Positions 12,781 to 54,358 are shown, numbered from the stretch's first letter. The stretch: 64,000 nucleotides of DNA from Eriocheir sinensis (GCF_024679095.1 NC_066549.1:6406920-6470919), one strand, 5' to 3'. Notes: generated from the sequence alone by a model not told the origin. Program-made: numbers and translations.

Positions 12781-13282
12781 AATAATATACACGGGAATGT
12801 TGTCAAATAGCATGCATGAGGTTTAAAGGAAGACTTTTCTCATAATACTGTGGAAGTGAGGCAAAGGCAAGAGATGAGTGGCAAAGGAGAAGGAATTGCG
12901 TCACTGAATAATAGAACGGCCGTCGAGGTAATGGATACACGAGGTGCTTGGTGGTAAGGCTTTGAGCAGAGCGTGGCGGCTGTTACCGGTGTTCCCTCCC
13001 TACCCTCCCTTTGACTAATGGCTACGGACATAAATCACTTGCTCTAATGAATAACAGCTAAGCAGCAAGTCCAACAGAGTAATAACAAAATCAGCAGTCA
13101 AAGTTTTCCTTAAAGGTTACACCAGCACATTGTTCTTTCACCACGTGCAGTGCAAATGTGTGTGATCTCATTAAATAAACATGAATACACTAATTACGTT
13201 TTCATAATATCCTTGCATCGTATTCAACGGATCACCTTTGTCGTGAGATTTTACCTGTTTTCTTATTGTGTTGTCGCTGTTT

Positions 13283-13372
13283 TGGGGTCGTGGCTCGGGG
13301 GTCAAGGCCGCATGCCCTCCTCGCGTCACGCAGCGGTACGGGGGTTCGAACCCTCCGAACTTCTCTTCCACC
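13283..13372 (+). mobile_element. tRNA-derived SINE fragment
   Basis: TCGTGGCTCGGGGGTC is A-box-like and GGTTCGAACCC at 13343-13353 is a perfect B box, about 50 bp apart in GC-rich sequence inside AT-rich surroundings. No complete cloverleaf could be drawn, so it is read as a SINE head and not a functional tRNA. Confidence 0.45.
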
Positions 13373-14039
13373 CACTGGATCACCGCGCTCCTAATAAACA
13401 TACGCCATTCACCATTACAATGTAGGCTATTGGCTTACATTTACATCTAACATGAATCTTTTTGCATTATATATCATATACGTATATATATGATAAAATT
13501 TATATATTGATGGTTCTCATTGTAGAGGCTAAGCACTGATGTCTGGTGGTGCGTAATCGGAGGTAATCCAATCTTTCATAAATGTCCAGGTCAGTCTAAA
13601 AGCTGTCAAGAGAGAGAAATTCATTTTGCATGTTTCTTGTTAATTTGCAGAAACATGACAAATAACCACTCTGCAAAACGTTTTAAGTACTTATTGATTA
13701 AATATGATCATAGTGGCATGCTGATTTAACATTACCTATTTATCCCTTAAAATTATCCCCATAGTCCTCATTAAGTATATGTATCATTAGTTACATTTCA
13801 TATGATTAGCACGAACCAAAACATGGCCAAGTGACTGTAATGATGCCATGTTTAATAAAAAGAACATCAGTTGGTTATCCATGAAAGCAATTAAGACTCA
13901 CTCACTCACTACGACGTTGTGAATAAGTGCATATCGAGGATTATTATTGAGGCTAACATCATTATTGCTGACGGCCCTGCGGAGTGCTGCGCTGACAGTG
14001 GAGCGGGGCCTGAAACCTCATCAACGGTAAACGGTATAC

Positions 14040-14185
14040 GGTAAGATGAACTGCGGTAACCCGGGTGTAACATCGTTGGGTTCATGGGTTCTCTCCCACT
14101 ACAAGCTCAAAGAGGAAACGGGACGGAGATGAACACCGCCGCCACGCGCAGCTATAGCGTATACTCCCAATTTGACTATCCGCAC
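14040..14185 (+). repeat. Dispersed repeat also present inverted at 3135-3180
   Basis: GAGATGAACACCGCCGCCACGCGCAGCTATAGCG here matches, inverted, GCTATAGCTGCGCGTAGCCTCGGTGCTCATCTT at 3145-3176. The longer copy here includes GGTTCTCTCCCACTACAAGC. Transposon type unknown. Confidence 0.45.
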
Positions 14186-14670
14186 ATATGCATTAACACC
14201 TACTATGCATTGCAGAGGCCTTGTGGCATCGTTGTTCGTTTTTAACTAAATAACATTGAGCTTATATTCAGGCAGGGAGAGTTTCAGACCTTCCGCTAAT
14301 ATTCCCGAACTATAATAAAGGCACTTCCCTCTTGAATCGTGAGGGGGGACTTCGGTAAACTATCGGGCGACGATTTTTAGTAAGTCTCCCCTTGCGGAGC
14401 TCCACCTGGCCCACGTGTTCTTAAAAGTCGGCGGTGAAAGTAGCCCACGTCAGCATCGCCTCACCTATGAACTTTCCCCTCACTTGTGGTACTGTTTTTT
14501 CCCTCCCCGGAGTGATGTTTCTCTCTGCTTCTCGGTGAGCGAATAATAGTATGCCTTTGATGTTATTACTGAAATTTTAGATAATTTTTCAAAAGACGCT
14601 TGTGAATGCAGAGCTCCGCCGTGTTAAACCATGATGGGCATTTTTTTAAATATGAATAATTAGTGTGCCG

Positions 14671-14674
<4 letters not shown>

Positions 14675-14720
<46 letters not shown>
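14675..14720. repeat. AG run
   Basis: (AG)n of about 46 bp in otherwise featureless sequence. Confidence 0.95.
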
Positions 14721-14723
<3 letters not shown>

Positions 14724-16161
14724 AGTCAGGGTCGATCTGGTGAACACCTGAGTAAAGAGAAATAAGGTGGAACAGCTTTGTAGGTTATTCAGAATTATAT
14801 GACATTTCTTGAGGCTGAGGAGATTGATGGAGAGTTTACGTGTAGATGATATATGTGGTTAATATAAGGTTAATATAAACCAGGAAGCATACTAAGCAAT
14901 ATACTCTCAAGCAAGATCTCTAGAAGCAAGTCTCCAAGTTTCCCGCAGTGCCGAGTAAAATACATGGAAGGATAGACTGTCATTCGTAACATCCTATAGC
15001 AACAGGTAAACGGGGAGCAAAAGTAATCTTCAATGGTCTCACTAAGTCATCTGTACTAACAACACTACGGCAAATAAAAGTGAACGGAAAATCGGATCTT
15101 ACTATAAAGCAATGGGAGACAGGCCAATGGAAAGTTCCATTACGAGTCGTCTGCCAGTGAACCTGAAAAAAAATGAGCATCGCGTATCGAGATAACAGCC
15201 GACGACATTACCTATAACTCATAAGACAAGCTGCATACCCTAAAACTACTGATACCACAGTTCAAACACCATTACTACCGCGTCTGCATATAAAATAAAA
15301 CTACTGAAGCATTCCGTTGCGTTTAGCCAGCTGTCAGATAAGTCAACAAGTGGTTATATCCATCACCTGTGTAAGTGTGTGCAACATACTCGCCCCCTTG
15401 AGGGCCGGAATCGTCATGACTGTGCCGCAGGTGTTACTTATGCGTGCCTATTGCCATCACACACACCTGCCTGAATAACAAGTTCCTGATAACATTCGCC
15501 ACACCAACACTACACGCGACCGCTATCATGATTGGCCTGCTATCAAAATCTCGACTGTTGCTCAGGGTCTGTGGTACGTATATCTATGGTTTCGGAAGTG
15601 TCCTGTATGTCTTAATTAACGCATAATATTTAATTCACTGTTTTTATACACCGAGTCTTCATGTGACACCTGTCTTTCCCATCAAACTCGCTTACCTTTT
15701 CTCCTGTCTTGTATAACGTATATTTGTTCTACACGACGTTCATCACACATATCCATTATTCTCTCCTCCACCAAACCAGCCAAATAGGTACTGTTCGTGT
15801 TTTCGCAAAGGTTGATTGGTCTTATTTTTCTGAACTAGAGGGGATGAATGTTATTTGCATATTTTATTAACGTCATTATGTTGTTAATTGGAGCAGCAAT
15901 TAAACATGCAAATACCGTCAATCCCCTTTGTGTAAGAAGTTCAACAGCAGCAAACACACCTCTATTGGCTGAATGACATGGCAATCATCAAAACTAAAAG
16001 GCCAGATAGTGTGGTTGACTGACTGCTCCTACTGACATAATATCTATACGTAGTTTTTTTTTTTATAGATTTAACCTTCTGAAAATAGTGTTGTTGATAA
16101 CTTAGACATCGTGAGTATCGGCAATTTGATGTACTCTCTATTGTGACATTACCATCCTTTC

Positions 16162-16290
16162 TGTGTGTGTGTGTGTGTGTGTGTGTTGAGCTTTTTTTAT
16201 AATCCCTTGAAGAGTTTGAACGATTTCTCTAACTCCGTATTGAGAGAAAGCCATTCCCGTGTACCCCAAAGGCCGATGACAATTATGAAA

Positions 16291-16340
<50 letters not shown>
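16162..16340. repeat. Two GT runs upstream of the GOLM-family gene
   Basis: (GT)n at 16162-16185 and 16295-16340, 345-520 bp before the start codon. Confidence 0.9.
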
Positions 16341-16343
<3 letters not shown>

Positions 16344-16344
16344 T

Positions 16345-16684
16345 ACTAGGGACACACAGTACATAGCGGCGAATATATTACGCTTCATGCTGAGGTACGT
16401 GTCATGAGGGTCAGTCCTGAGAGCGCCGTGACTATTGGGTGGGCAGGCACCTGTGTTGTCACGCCGTCCCGCCCGTACTCTTGATCCTGGCTTCGACTTA
16501 TCTAACTACATATAATACCTTGCAACCTTTATACAGACCAAACTAACATACATATATGAACCCCCAAATAAAAAAATCTATGTTTTTGCTTGTAATGAGC
16601 TTTGATATTGTCGTTTAGAGGTTAAATAGGAGAAAGGTTCCAAGTCAAGGGTCACCCGAATAAAGTGTTTGTGTGGCAGTCAAG
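16345..16684 (+). promoter_or_regulatory. Upstream region of the GOLM-family gene
   Basis: A locally GC-richer patch (16405-16490, GGTGGGCAGGCACC and CCGTCCCGCCC) lies 200-280 bp before the start codon. No TATA box or initiator stands out. Position is the only evidence for promoter function. Confidence 0.25.
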
Positions 16685-44903
<28,219 letters not shown>

Positions 44904-44917
44904 TAAGTTATGATTTT

Positions 44918-44923
44918 ATTAAA
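44918..44923 (+). promoter_or_regulatory. Candidate polyadenylation signal ATTAAA after exon 11B
   Basis: The variant hexamer ATTAAA lies 15 bases past the exon 11B stop, followed by a T-rich tract (about 44950-45015) suitable as a downstream element. A canonical AATAAA occurs later at 45539-45544. Either could define the 3' end. Confidence 0.3.
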
Positions 44924-44999
44924 TAATCACGATTCGCCATTTTCCTATTAAGTTATTACCCTTTTTTCTCCTGTTCTTTTTCCCTTTTCATGTGCTCCT

Positions 45000-47183
45000 T
45001 CTTTTTTTGTTGTCGTTTGGTTGTAAAATGTACATACGTCTCTTGCTGGGCTTTGTTTTAACTTCTGGTAGTAGTTGGTTGTGACAGCTATTTTTTACAA
45101 ACCTGCTCTCTGTCTTTTTGATACTCCTCCTCTCAACCAGTCTGTCATTTGGATGCTTCTGTCCACCAGTGTTAGGCTGCCTAGGATTTTATACCATTTG
45201 GAGTAATTTTGCTATTTTCATAGTATTGTTGCATGTTATATTTTCATTGTGTGTGTGTGTGTGTGTGTGTGTGTATCGAGTGCATGAATTAGTGCTCAGT
45301 AGATAATGTGTGCATACTTGAGCCCATTGGCATCATTTACATGTGTGTGTGTGTGTGTGCGTGCTCATGTGTGCATGTGTGTGTGATTTGGTGCTGTGCT
45401 CTACAATATGGTACATTTGAACACTAATTGTGGTGAGTAAGAGCAGATAATGGTACTATTATAATGGTGATAATGGCAGACTTTTGTAAGCTCTTGGCAC
45501 AAACTTTACGATAGCAACTTGCGTTTTCTCTTTTTTCTAATAAATATACAGTAGATGCTTCATAGTCTGATAACTGTGTGCAGCGTAGCAGTCCTGGAGG
45601 GGAGGTTTATGGATGTCAGGTGATGAACAAATAAATGCTTCACAAGCCCATCAAAATAATCAGTGTACATGCACACACAACACTCTTTTCATTCTTTGCT
45701 CTTTGTCTTCATCTTCCATCAGAACATTTTCCAAAGTATTTGCATGACATTCCATAATTGGATATGTACTGAAAAGAGTGGAAAGTAGTGAAAAGTGAAA
45801 ACAGAAATTTACAAAACACCTTGGTAATCCACTTCCAGCCTCCCTTTATTGCTGCTAGAGAATTAGGAAGAATCTGATGGAGTAAAATAGAACATTTCTT
45901 CTCCATCACTTTCTATATTATTTATTTCTGCATCTTCTGGACCAAGACACAAAACTGCTGGTAGAAAGAAATTTAGGTTAGGAAATTTTAGGAAAAGATT
46001 TTCTAAGAGAAACTCTCCAAGAGCATTGCAAAACTTGCTGTTTTATGTAAGGCATACTTGAGCATTCTATTCAGAGGGTATTTGACATTAAGCTTTCACC
46101 CTTCCAAATCCATATAGCCATGCTCATGAGAAAAATTTACCAAGGTACAGTGATGTGGATTTAAGAACTCAGTATATTTGTTATATTTCCCAAGAATGTA
46201 TGGCACGATTCACAGTGACATTTTTTGTTTTCTGAGAAAGTGAGATTGGTCATGAGTAGCAAGAGGCACAAAAGTAAACAACCTTAGTTCCTCCCTTGCA
46301 TGTGCAGCTAAGGAGAAATTCCCTTCACCATTCTTCACTTTACCTTCTTTCCTTTGTATTCAGGTGTTACTAAGTGAGGCTTGTTGCTCAATGTGGTCAA
46401 GTAGACATAACAGTAATGCTGCTCAAACTAGCAAGGTGAAAGTAACTAAAGATAGCCCAACTTCATTATTAAATGTATTTTTTAAATGTGCATATAAATA
46501 CACAATAACTAGGATAACCATGAAGATACACACGCATATTGTTTTCAGTGTGACGTACTCCTTCCTACTTATCTCACCATGCGAACAATGGAACTTATTT
46601 TGTATTCAGAGCAGCTACTTTTGCTTTCTTTTCTTTGTCTGATATAGGGTAGTTTGGCAGAGGACCGTATCAACTAATAACAAATGCTTTGCTGTATTTT
46701 GTGAGGGTAGAATATTAATAAGAAGTGATATTTAGAGTTTATATGAAAGTTTTTGTTTAAAAGAATGTTAGTTGAAGTGTGTGTGTGTGTGTGTGTGTGT
46801 GTGTTTCTTTTTGCTTTATATAAAGAATTGATTGGAAGTTATTTAATTAAAAAAAAAATGTTTGATGATATAAAAGCAAGTAGATATAGTAAACGACATG
46901 AAAAGGAAAGCAAGTTTTTTTTTCGTGTGTGTGTCTAGCTGATTATAGTGCTGTCTCTCGTGGTTGCTGGGTACATGTTCTGGATAGTTAGCTATTGCAC
47001 AAAAATACTGCTGTTGATATAAATATGCATACCATTGTTGTATCCATTTCATAGCTAATGAGTCTGTTCACAGACAAGAGAGGTGTTTTATAGTCCCTGT
47101 AGGATTTTGTATAAACTTGTCATATGAAGACAAGCACATAAATATAGCAGCCATGTTGTGTGTATTTACTGAGGAATCACGAC

Positions 47184-47242
<59 letters not shown>

Positions 47243-50215
47243 ACCTAAGACAATTTGCTGAAAAGTCTACAGTGGTAAAAATGAAAAAAAAAATCCTTGG
47301 CACTTGAATATGTATTTCTTTTCACTTTTATGTGTTTTGTATCACTATTTTCTCATAATGGTACTAGCAGAGGATAAACATATAGGTCAGGGTGTATGGT
47401 TTATGGTAAAAACTTATGAGGCCATGGTTTGAATTTTCATCTGGACAATTCAGATCATAACTCAAGATGAGTGTCTGTAAGGATGAGTCATTGCTTCACA
47501 CATCTGTAAATTTTATCGCTGCACATTAAGGCAAATTGATTTGAGACACCCTTAGGGCACATGAAGTCTGCTTCCTTCTTCCCATGTCTGTCTGTTTGTC
47601 AGTCTACTAGTCTGTCTGTGTCTGTCTGTCCATATGTATTTATGTATGTATGTGTATATGTATACTTCTTTCTCTTTCAATTATCCTTTTTTTTATTTAT
47701 ATATGGATGCCTGTGGTAGGCTTTAGGAACAAAAGCAATATACATACTGTAACATTTATTTGGCATGATCAGTAGAGCATAGAAGAAAATGTATATACTA
47801 TTTGATTTATATTATGCTAAGAATATATAGTATATATATATTTACCATGCCTTGGTTGGGTGTACGTAATTGTTATCTTTAGTTGACTTTCATTTGTGTT
47901 GTAACTTTGTGAGATTCTGTGCATCAGACACAGTAGACTGCAGCTCACAGAAAACAGGCTCTTCATTTACTTAATACATGTGTGGTCAAAGTTTTAAGAT
48001 ACTGTCCATTAAAAATAAAACTGAAATAAAGAAAAGGGAGAGGAAAGATGGTTTAAATGATATATATTGGAAAGTTTTATACATAATAAGGAATCATTGA
48101 TGATGTATTCACTATAACCATAATTCCTAGTAGACTTTTCTTCTGAAATTAGGGAAATAAAATGGGCCTGAGTATCAAGTCAGCATTTTTATCTAAAACT
48201 TTATTCCATGTAATGGACAACCAGGGCCATGACAGAGGCAGGGACCGGTCTGCAGGTTATGACATAAGCTTGTGCTTGGAGATTAGAGTTTGTCACACAG
48301 GTTAGTGATGTGTCTCACCATGCACACTAGCAATGGACACCTGATTTTGTATAGAAAGGAAAGGGTTCTTATGGGTCTGTAACTATTATTTACTTAAGCA
48401 GTTTTTAATAAATTAATAAGATGAGTGTAATAAGTAGTCACTCCGAGCATTGGCCTTACATTATCTCACACTTTAATGGAAGAATTCCTTACCACCATTT
48501 TCCGTTTCCAGTTACATCCTTCAGTTTGTAGTTATAAAAAGAGGTGTTCATACTTGGAAGAGGTTCCTTTTTCTTTGCTGTATCTTGTATTCTAGTAAAT
48601 GTAGTTTGAAATCCTTTTAGTCAGTGTCCACTCTGATTTCAATAGCTGACAGCACTTATGCATCCAAAACATCACCAGCACAAACCCTATTTTTATAGAT
48701 TTAGGATATATTGCTTCTACTTCGTTACTCAGCACCTGGACTTATATTTGGCACTTTGATTCACTTTGTGTGTGTGTGTGTGTGTGTGTGCGCTCATTTA
48801 TTTATTTGAAGTTAGCTCTGTGTTATCTACCTTACTGTGCACTACAACTTATCTCGATGGTTAGGCAAACCCTTAACACTTGACTTACTTAACTTCATAG
48901 TAATTGCTCACTGGATGTACTTACTTAGCTGCCCCCACACACCACTGTTTGCTATCCTATGGAAATGAGCCCTGTGAGAAGGGTAGGAAACAGCTAAGTA
49001 GCTGTGCTCTTAAAAGATTTTCCCATATTTAACGTGAAAGGGTATATACTCACTGGATTTTTTTTTTTTTTTTTTTTTTTTTTAAGACTATTTATATTCT
49101 GAGCATATTTCTCTTCTTGTTAGTGCTTTTACTTTATATGGAAACTATTCTCTTCATTTTGTTTCTTCCACATTACTGATTTCTGTGCATGTTCCTCCAT
49201 CAGTCCTCACTCATGTCCTCCACATTATCCCTCCAGTGCAGCTTTTCATTCCTTTGATGCATGTCTGCTCCCCATTGCCAGAAGTTGATGATATTGTATG
49301 TTATCAAAGCTCTATTTTGACTTGGTTATTGAAAGAAGCTTACTTATACATCTAATAGGCAGCACCTACAATAAGAGCGGTCTCTGTGTGATGCGAGTAG
49401 TAGTTGTCAAAAAGAACTTGATGCATGGGAGGTTTAGTTGTTTATTTGTCAAGTATACTACGATTTGAATTTATAGATAACATGACCTTGAACTGCCAGA
49501 ATCCATTAAACTAAAGTGGTCAATAAAGTAGACAAAAGTTACTAGCACTGAACTGAAGTAGGAGTGCATTACCAGTTGTTTATCCACGTTGTTTTGCTAT
49601 TTGTGCGCGCGTTATGCGTATGCTTCACCCCATACCACCTGGGATCATGATTATTCTTTTGTGTATAAAATAAGTATCAATGGTGTAAAAAAAATGTATT
49701 CTCACCTATTGTATTTGTTTACAGAGGTGAGGCAAGCTTATGGTGTCCTGAATTTTGATATTTTTGTCATGCTTTTCTTTTAAGACTGTGCATGTTTTTG
49801 GGACAGACCTGTTGGATTTTTTGCCTTGTTAAGGAGAGATGTATTGTTCCTCCTCTTCCTCCCAAGTTTGCCATTTTCACTTTTTTCCTCTGCCATTTCC
49901 CTTCCTCCACCTCATTAATTTGTTCTGTGCGTTGTTTGAGGTTGTAGTTTTTATTGCTTTCTTTGTTTTCATTTGCCTGCTGTTATTTGTATATGTAGTT
50001 TATTCACTGTCATATTTCTTGAACTTCTTTTATTCCTTCTATTTTCAGTCATCATCTTTGTTTCATTTACTTTTCTATTTAATTCATCATTACTACCAAC
50101 TTACTTACTTCTTTGCTTTCTTGTCTGTTTGGCAACACTTAACTCATCACAGGTCACATATGCTTATTATCCCTTGTTTTCCGTATCATTCCAGGATAGT
50201 AACAAAAACAAAATT
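45000..50215. other. Intergenic AT-rich stretch
   Basis: Only short GT/CA runs, a run of about 24 T (49059-49083) and a possible acceptor at 46361. No coding exon supported. It may include the 3' UTR of the GOLM-family gene. Confidence 0.4.
47187..47238. repeat. CA run, intergenic
   Basis: (CA)n of about 52 bp. Shorter GT runs occur at 45249-45274, 46778-46804, 48768-48790 and 50699-50729. Confidence 0.9.
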
Positions 50216-50218
50216 GCC

Positions 50219-50441
50219 TCAACCCGGTAGCAGTGGGGATCATGTTTCTTAATGGTCCCTCTAAGCGAGAAAAATGAGAAAAAATCATCACTCACACAAA
50301 CCATTCCATAATATATATCAAAGCATTTGTGATCAGATTATGTAGCATCTATTTTAGGGGGTTTATATCATTGCACAAATTTGGCCCGTCACTGCTACAC
50401 GGTAAAGCCACAAACTTGGCCCGTCGCTGCTACCGGGTTAA
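50219..50441 (+). mobile_element. piggyBac-type MITE family A, copy 4
   Basis: TCAA at the left (one change from TTAA) and TTAA at the right, CCCGGTAGCAG ends, and the same duplicated right-end motif as the 28950 copy. Intergenic, between the two genes. Confidence 0.7.
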
Positions 50442-50444
50442 GCC

Positions 50445-50696
50445 CACATTGTGCCATCGTTGTGCTATTTAACATTAATAAGTTCACAATGCTTACTCAG
50501 AAGGGGGTTAATTTGTGTTTGGTTTGTGCATATTATTTCAGTGTTACAGGGGTGAGGGTGTGATGTGTCAGGAAAGAAGTTAACTCTAGTGGTGTGAGAA
50601 ATGTGTAATACATATTAGTGGTGCTGCTGGAGTAGAGTTATGAGCAGCCTGGTTGTGTGTTGGTATTGAAATAGTGACCACAGCAGGGCTTTTTTT

Positions 50697-50730
<34 letters not shown>

Positions 50731-52640
50731 GGTGTTCAGGCCCATGTAATATGTATACATTGCTTTTTAGACTTCGGTTGTAGCGTGGAGCTGATGGTTT
50801 GATGTTAATGGGAAAATATCCATTTTTTTTTTAGTGTAGCAATTGTTATTTCTTTACCATTGTTAACATCATTCAGTAGGTGTGTAGTAGACTCATATTT
50901 AGATGTATTGTGTTCCTGCCAATTTTCTGTAAATGTAAGTTCACTTTATGCAAAATAATGTTTATATACATTTGGCTGTAAGACTTTGGGTGATCATGAT
51001 GAGGGAAGGGACTGAGCAACATTGACATTTGGTTTTGTAATGGTTAAGGGCACAAAATAGGCGGTATTTGTAGATGGGTAAACTTGAGATTAATTGATGT
51101 TGAAGAAAAAATGTATTTAGTATTTGCTGATTAGGAAAAGTGTACCCAGAGGTGATCAAGTGAGTATCAAATGAGTTAATGATGAAGTTGCTGAGTTGAA
51201 AGAACTGGAGTCACAACTAAATGATACGTAGGTTGGAAATAAATTCCTGCATTGTGTAGTAATTTTGTTAAATAAGGTCATGTGACAAGCACAAGGGATG
51301 AGGCTAAACCATTCTTTTAAGAAGAGACAGAAGTAAGAAAGCAATTTCCATAACAGTGAATGACTCTTCCTTCATATGAAATGTGTATACGCTTCAAACA
51401 TGAGGAGTGTGATATTTTATGATTTTATGACACGAGGTGACTTCGGATAAAAAGTGGATAAAAAGTTGACTTGTTGATAACAAGGCTCAGATACGTAAAC
51501 CCAATGAAATACAGCCACTGTCTGAAGTCCCCCCAGACATGGGGTGACTTCGGACACCCATACTTTTTCACTTAGCACAAAAACTATTAAGTTTCGTGAA
51601 AATGTTGCCCTTAACAATACAGACTAAATGCACACTCAGCATAGATCCTAGGCCTAGAAACAAAAATCTCATCAGCAAAAAACCTTGAAAACTGTCCGAA
51701 GTCACCCCGGTTGACGGTAGTAAAACAAACTCAGTGATGTTAGTGTAGCTTGCAATAAAGGGGATGTGTGATGGATGTGCAAGGTTACACAAGGACAGGT
51801 TGATCAGTCTTTTGGCCATGTCTTATTGAAGGTTGCGAATGACTCTGTGAATCATTTTAAAACTTAGAATAAAAGGGGATATGGCTGAAGGTAGGCCAAG
51901 GAAGGTATGGGTGAAGAGTGAAGGACCTATGAAGTAAATGAATTTGCAAGAATTGTGTATGCGTTAATGTGTCAGTGTGTGTGTGTGTGTGGGGGTAGGT
52001 GGGTGGGTGTATGTGTGATACCAGTGCACTGCACCAACTGTGTATTTAAACATATTTAAACAAATAATAATGGCAAGATATATTTTCCAAGAAATGAGTG
52101 TGGCTTTTTTTTTCACATATACATGCATACTCATGGGATGTTGTTATCGTCCACTTCCACACTAGTTGAGTTTTACATTCTGTTTTCCCCGAGAAAGGGC
52201 CTCAAGATGTGTATCTCCTCCTAAAGTCAATTTCAGTGTTTCCTTTATATCATCATTTGCAAACTGTTACCTTGATAAGATTTTGAAATAGATTTTGGAA
52301 ACCTTATCACATTTATCCTGGTAAGGTAAATGCAGTAGGTGTGTGTGACCCTAATAGACAGAGCACATAACACAAAACAGCATCTTGGCTGAAAACACAA
52401 CTTTGTAATATTATGTAATGATATGCACTAATGTGGCTGCTTGCTGGAGCCTAAGTCAGTGAGCAGCCCCAGCAGCCCCACAGGACCTTGTATGGTGATG
52501 TGTCTTAGCAGCAGCATTGTGTACAGTTTGTTACAATATCAGTTATCATGAATAAAGTGGTGCTGAGCTTAGTCTTCCTCTTTCACCCCAACCAAAGAAC
52601 CAATGATTCCATAGAATTTAGATGCCTTTCTTGACTGCTG
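50445..52640. other. Intergenic stretch
   Basis: Apart from the inverted-repeat element at 51428, no structure seen. Confidence 0.4.
51428..51710. mobile_element. Small inverted-repeat element with GGGGTGACTTCGGAC ends
   Basis: GGGGTGACTTCGGAC at 51541-51555 and its exact inverse at 51694-51708 bound about 168 bp. Related partial copies of the motif (GAGGTGACTTCGGAT at about 51434 and the inverted CTGAAGTCCCCCC near 51520) suggest an older nested copy on the left. Confidence 0.5.
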
Positions 52641-52647
52641 TATGTAT

Positions 52648-53116
52648 TGTTACGCCGCCCCCCAACAACACACTAGCCACGGGCAGGCAGGCGGAGTGCC
52701 GAGCAACACACGGGGTCGTGAACCCACAACAGCGGGAGACGCGCTGCAACAAGACGCCATTCACAGCGGGCCGCACACCAGGGGGAGGCAAGAAGGCAGC
52801 AAGAAATACACACGGCACAAGGTTCCTTGCTTTAATAACAGGCTCCAACCACATTACACTAGTCCACAGGGCAAAGTACAAGCTATAAGGCACGGGGAGG
52901 GCACGAACACGGGCACACTCGGCCACTACACAGGCAGCAAGCACGCGGAGCAGCAGCGAGCACGTGTTTCCGGCTTCCGTCCCACCCAGCGACGCTCTCA
53001 ACTCCACGCGGCGTCCCTCACACCAGAGTTCACCCTCGCTACATGCCACCTGAATCCCTCCGTCCCACAAACTGCACCCCTCCCACAATCACTAAAACAC
53101 ACCCACTGGTGTAACA
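52648..53116 (-). mobile_element. Probable Gypsy-type LTR (solo or 3' LTR), minus strand
   Basis: 469 bp with short inverted ends, TGTTAC(A/G)CC on each strand, typical of Ty3/Gypsy LTRs. Just outside its minus-strand 5' end is a purine tract (GGGGAAATAG, 53117-53126 inverted), as expected of the polypurine tract before a 3' LTR. An ATTAAA-like signal lies inside on the minus strand (about 52830). GC content is much higher than the surroundings. No flanking target duplication was found, and internal coding sequence is not recognisable. The 233-codon + frame over it is not a gene. Confidence 0.45.
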
Positions 53117-53126
53117 CTATTTCCCC

Positions 53127-53520
53127 GAAAAAAGGCAGTCGACCCGGCTGCCCCGGCATACAAAAGAAAATACATGAAGTAGCTACATATAGAAAATTAG
53201 TCCTCTGGAACATCACAAAAGTCTCTCATCCATCTCCTCCCGGCCTTCGCTGTTCCAGCCGAGGTCACTGCAGTGGAGGTGTGGGCGGCGGCAGGCAGGC
53301 GGTGGCACCCAGAAGGGCGTCTCTAGCCCCAAGTCCTTGCTAAGGGTCGCCACTGGCGTCCGCCGCATCGCCCGCACCGCCCGAGTGCTCGTCCACGTCT
53401 CGGTCAGCCTCAACCAGCGCTGTCTCGATTATAGAGAAGGCCTGACAGCTCAAATTATAAGTCATCCAAGTATGGTGGAGTGTGTCCCGCGCTCCCCAAC
53501 TAAAATGTTATTTTTTGTGT
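53127..53520 (-). mobile_element. GC-rich remnant next to the LTR, possible internal end of the retroelement
   Basis: GC-rich sequence continues from the LTR's polypurine side to about 53500 and then returns abruptly to AT-rich DNA. It may be the remaining 3' internal part of the element. Short frames on both strands carry no recognised motif. Confidence 0.25.
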
Positions 53521-53649
53521 TTTAATGCATATTTGTGTTAAATATATTTTTTCTGTGATAGATAAAGGTTTTCCAACATTAATATCTTAAAAACATCATC
53601 AAAGTAGACATACAAAAGAGAAAATAAATAAGATATACTATAATGAGAG

Positions 53650-53893
53650 GAAGAAATATCCACACCGACTGCGTCGATCTGTGCCCTTTCTCGCCACAGC
53701 CCGAACACGTGCCGTGAAAACCGTCCGGGCTCGCCTTCCTCGACGCTGCCTTCTGGCTCCGTCCATGTGGGTAGTCATTTAGGCCACTCGGCGGTGACTG
53801 AAAAATCCCAGGTGGTAGCGGTGGATTCGAACCCGCGTCGTCCTTCACAGGTGAATGCTGGCCCGCACACTAACCACTCAGCCACCGCCTACG
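53650..53893 (-). mobile_element. tRNA-derived SINE, fourth type, joined to a LINE tail
   Basis: On the minus strand TGGCTGAGTGG (A box, 53874-53884) and GGTTCGAATCC (B box, 53823-53833) have tRNA spacing, followed by a tail of about 160 bp (TACCACCTGGGATTTTTCAG...). Immediately to the right (about 53910-54024) is a reverse-transcriptase C-terminal fragment on the + strand, so two elements abut here. Confidence 0.55.
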
Positions 53894-53909
53894 AGATTGG
53901 AGGAGTGGG

Positions 53910-54024
53910 TTACCGAAGTGGGCCTGCCAGCACTCCAAGAAAGAAGAGAAAGAGAAGACCTGATGATGATAGCGTTGTACAGGAATACAAGTGGAATGGA
54001 CGTGTTCAATGGAAAAATAATTGA
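53910..54024 (+). pseudogene. CR1/Jockey-like LINE C-terminal fragment
   Basis: GLPALQERREREDLMMI and a following NTSGMDVFNGK correspond to the LPTLEQRREKGDLI region of the 40.6-kb LINE. Truncated on both sides and adjoining a SINE. Confidence 0.55.
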
Positions 54025-54288
54025 AATGATTTAATCGAGACTACTGAACATTTAAAAATGTCGCCACCACAAACAGCTGCGCACAACCTGCACCAGGGAG
54101 GTCCACCAAAGAAGCACGGCCTTCGGTGAGCCACCGGGACATGTATGCCCTTTGGTGCGGCATCTGGTGTAACCAGATATTTATGTACTTGGTTCCTTTT
54201 CCAGGCACATTTTTTTTTATGTATACAATGTGATGTCAAAAATTGTCCCTGGGGGAAGACTGCTCACTGGCTGTTGTTGTTTACCCGC

Positions 54289-54358
54289 GGCCAGCGTGAC
54301 GGGTGACAGGTGGCTAGCGTGACGGGTGACAGGTGGCCAGCGTGACGGGTGACAGGAA
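54289..54358 (+). repeat. 23-bp tandem repeat, three units
   Basis: AGCGTGACGGGTGACAGG occurs three times 23 bp apart with near identity. Confidence 0.8.

Larger units (their letters stand above)
12790..16160. other. Non-coding stretch
   Basis: Apart from the SINE at 13283, the repeat at 14040 and the AG run, I see no structure. Short frames only. Confidence 0.4.

Noticed and set aside
49839..50252. 137-codon + frame rich in Phe, Leu, Ser, Tyr (membrane-like)
   Set aside because: T/C-rich DNA gives hydrophobic frames by chance; two frames are open in parallel and the 3' end runs into a MITE.
52642..53343. 233-codon + strand frame in GC-rich DNA
   Set aside because: Coincides with the LTR-like segment; low-complexity composition, no recognised domain, no supporting splice or start signal, and GC-rich DNA yields long frames by chance.
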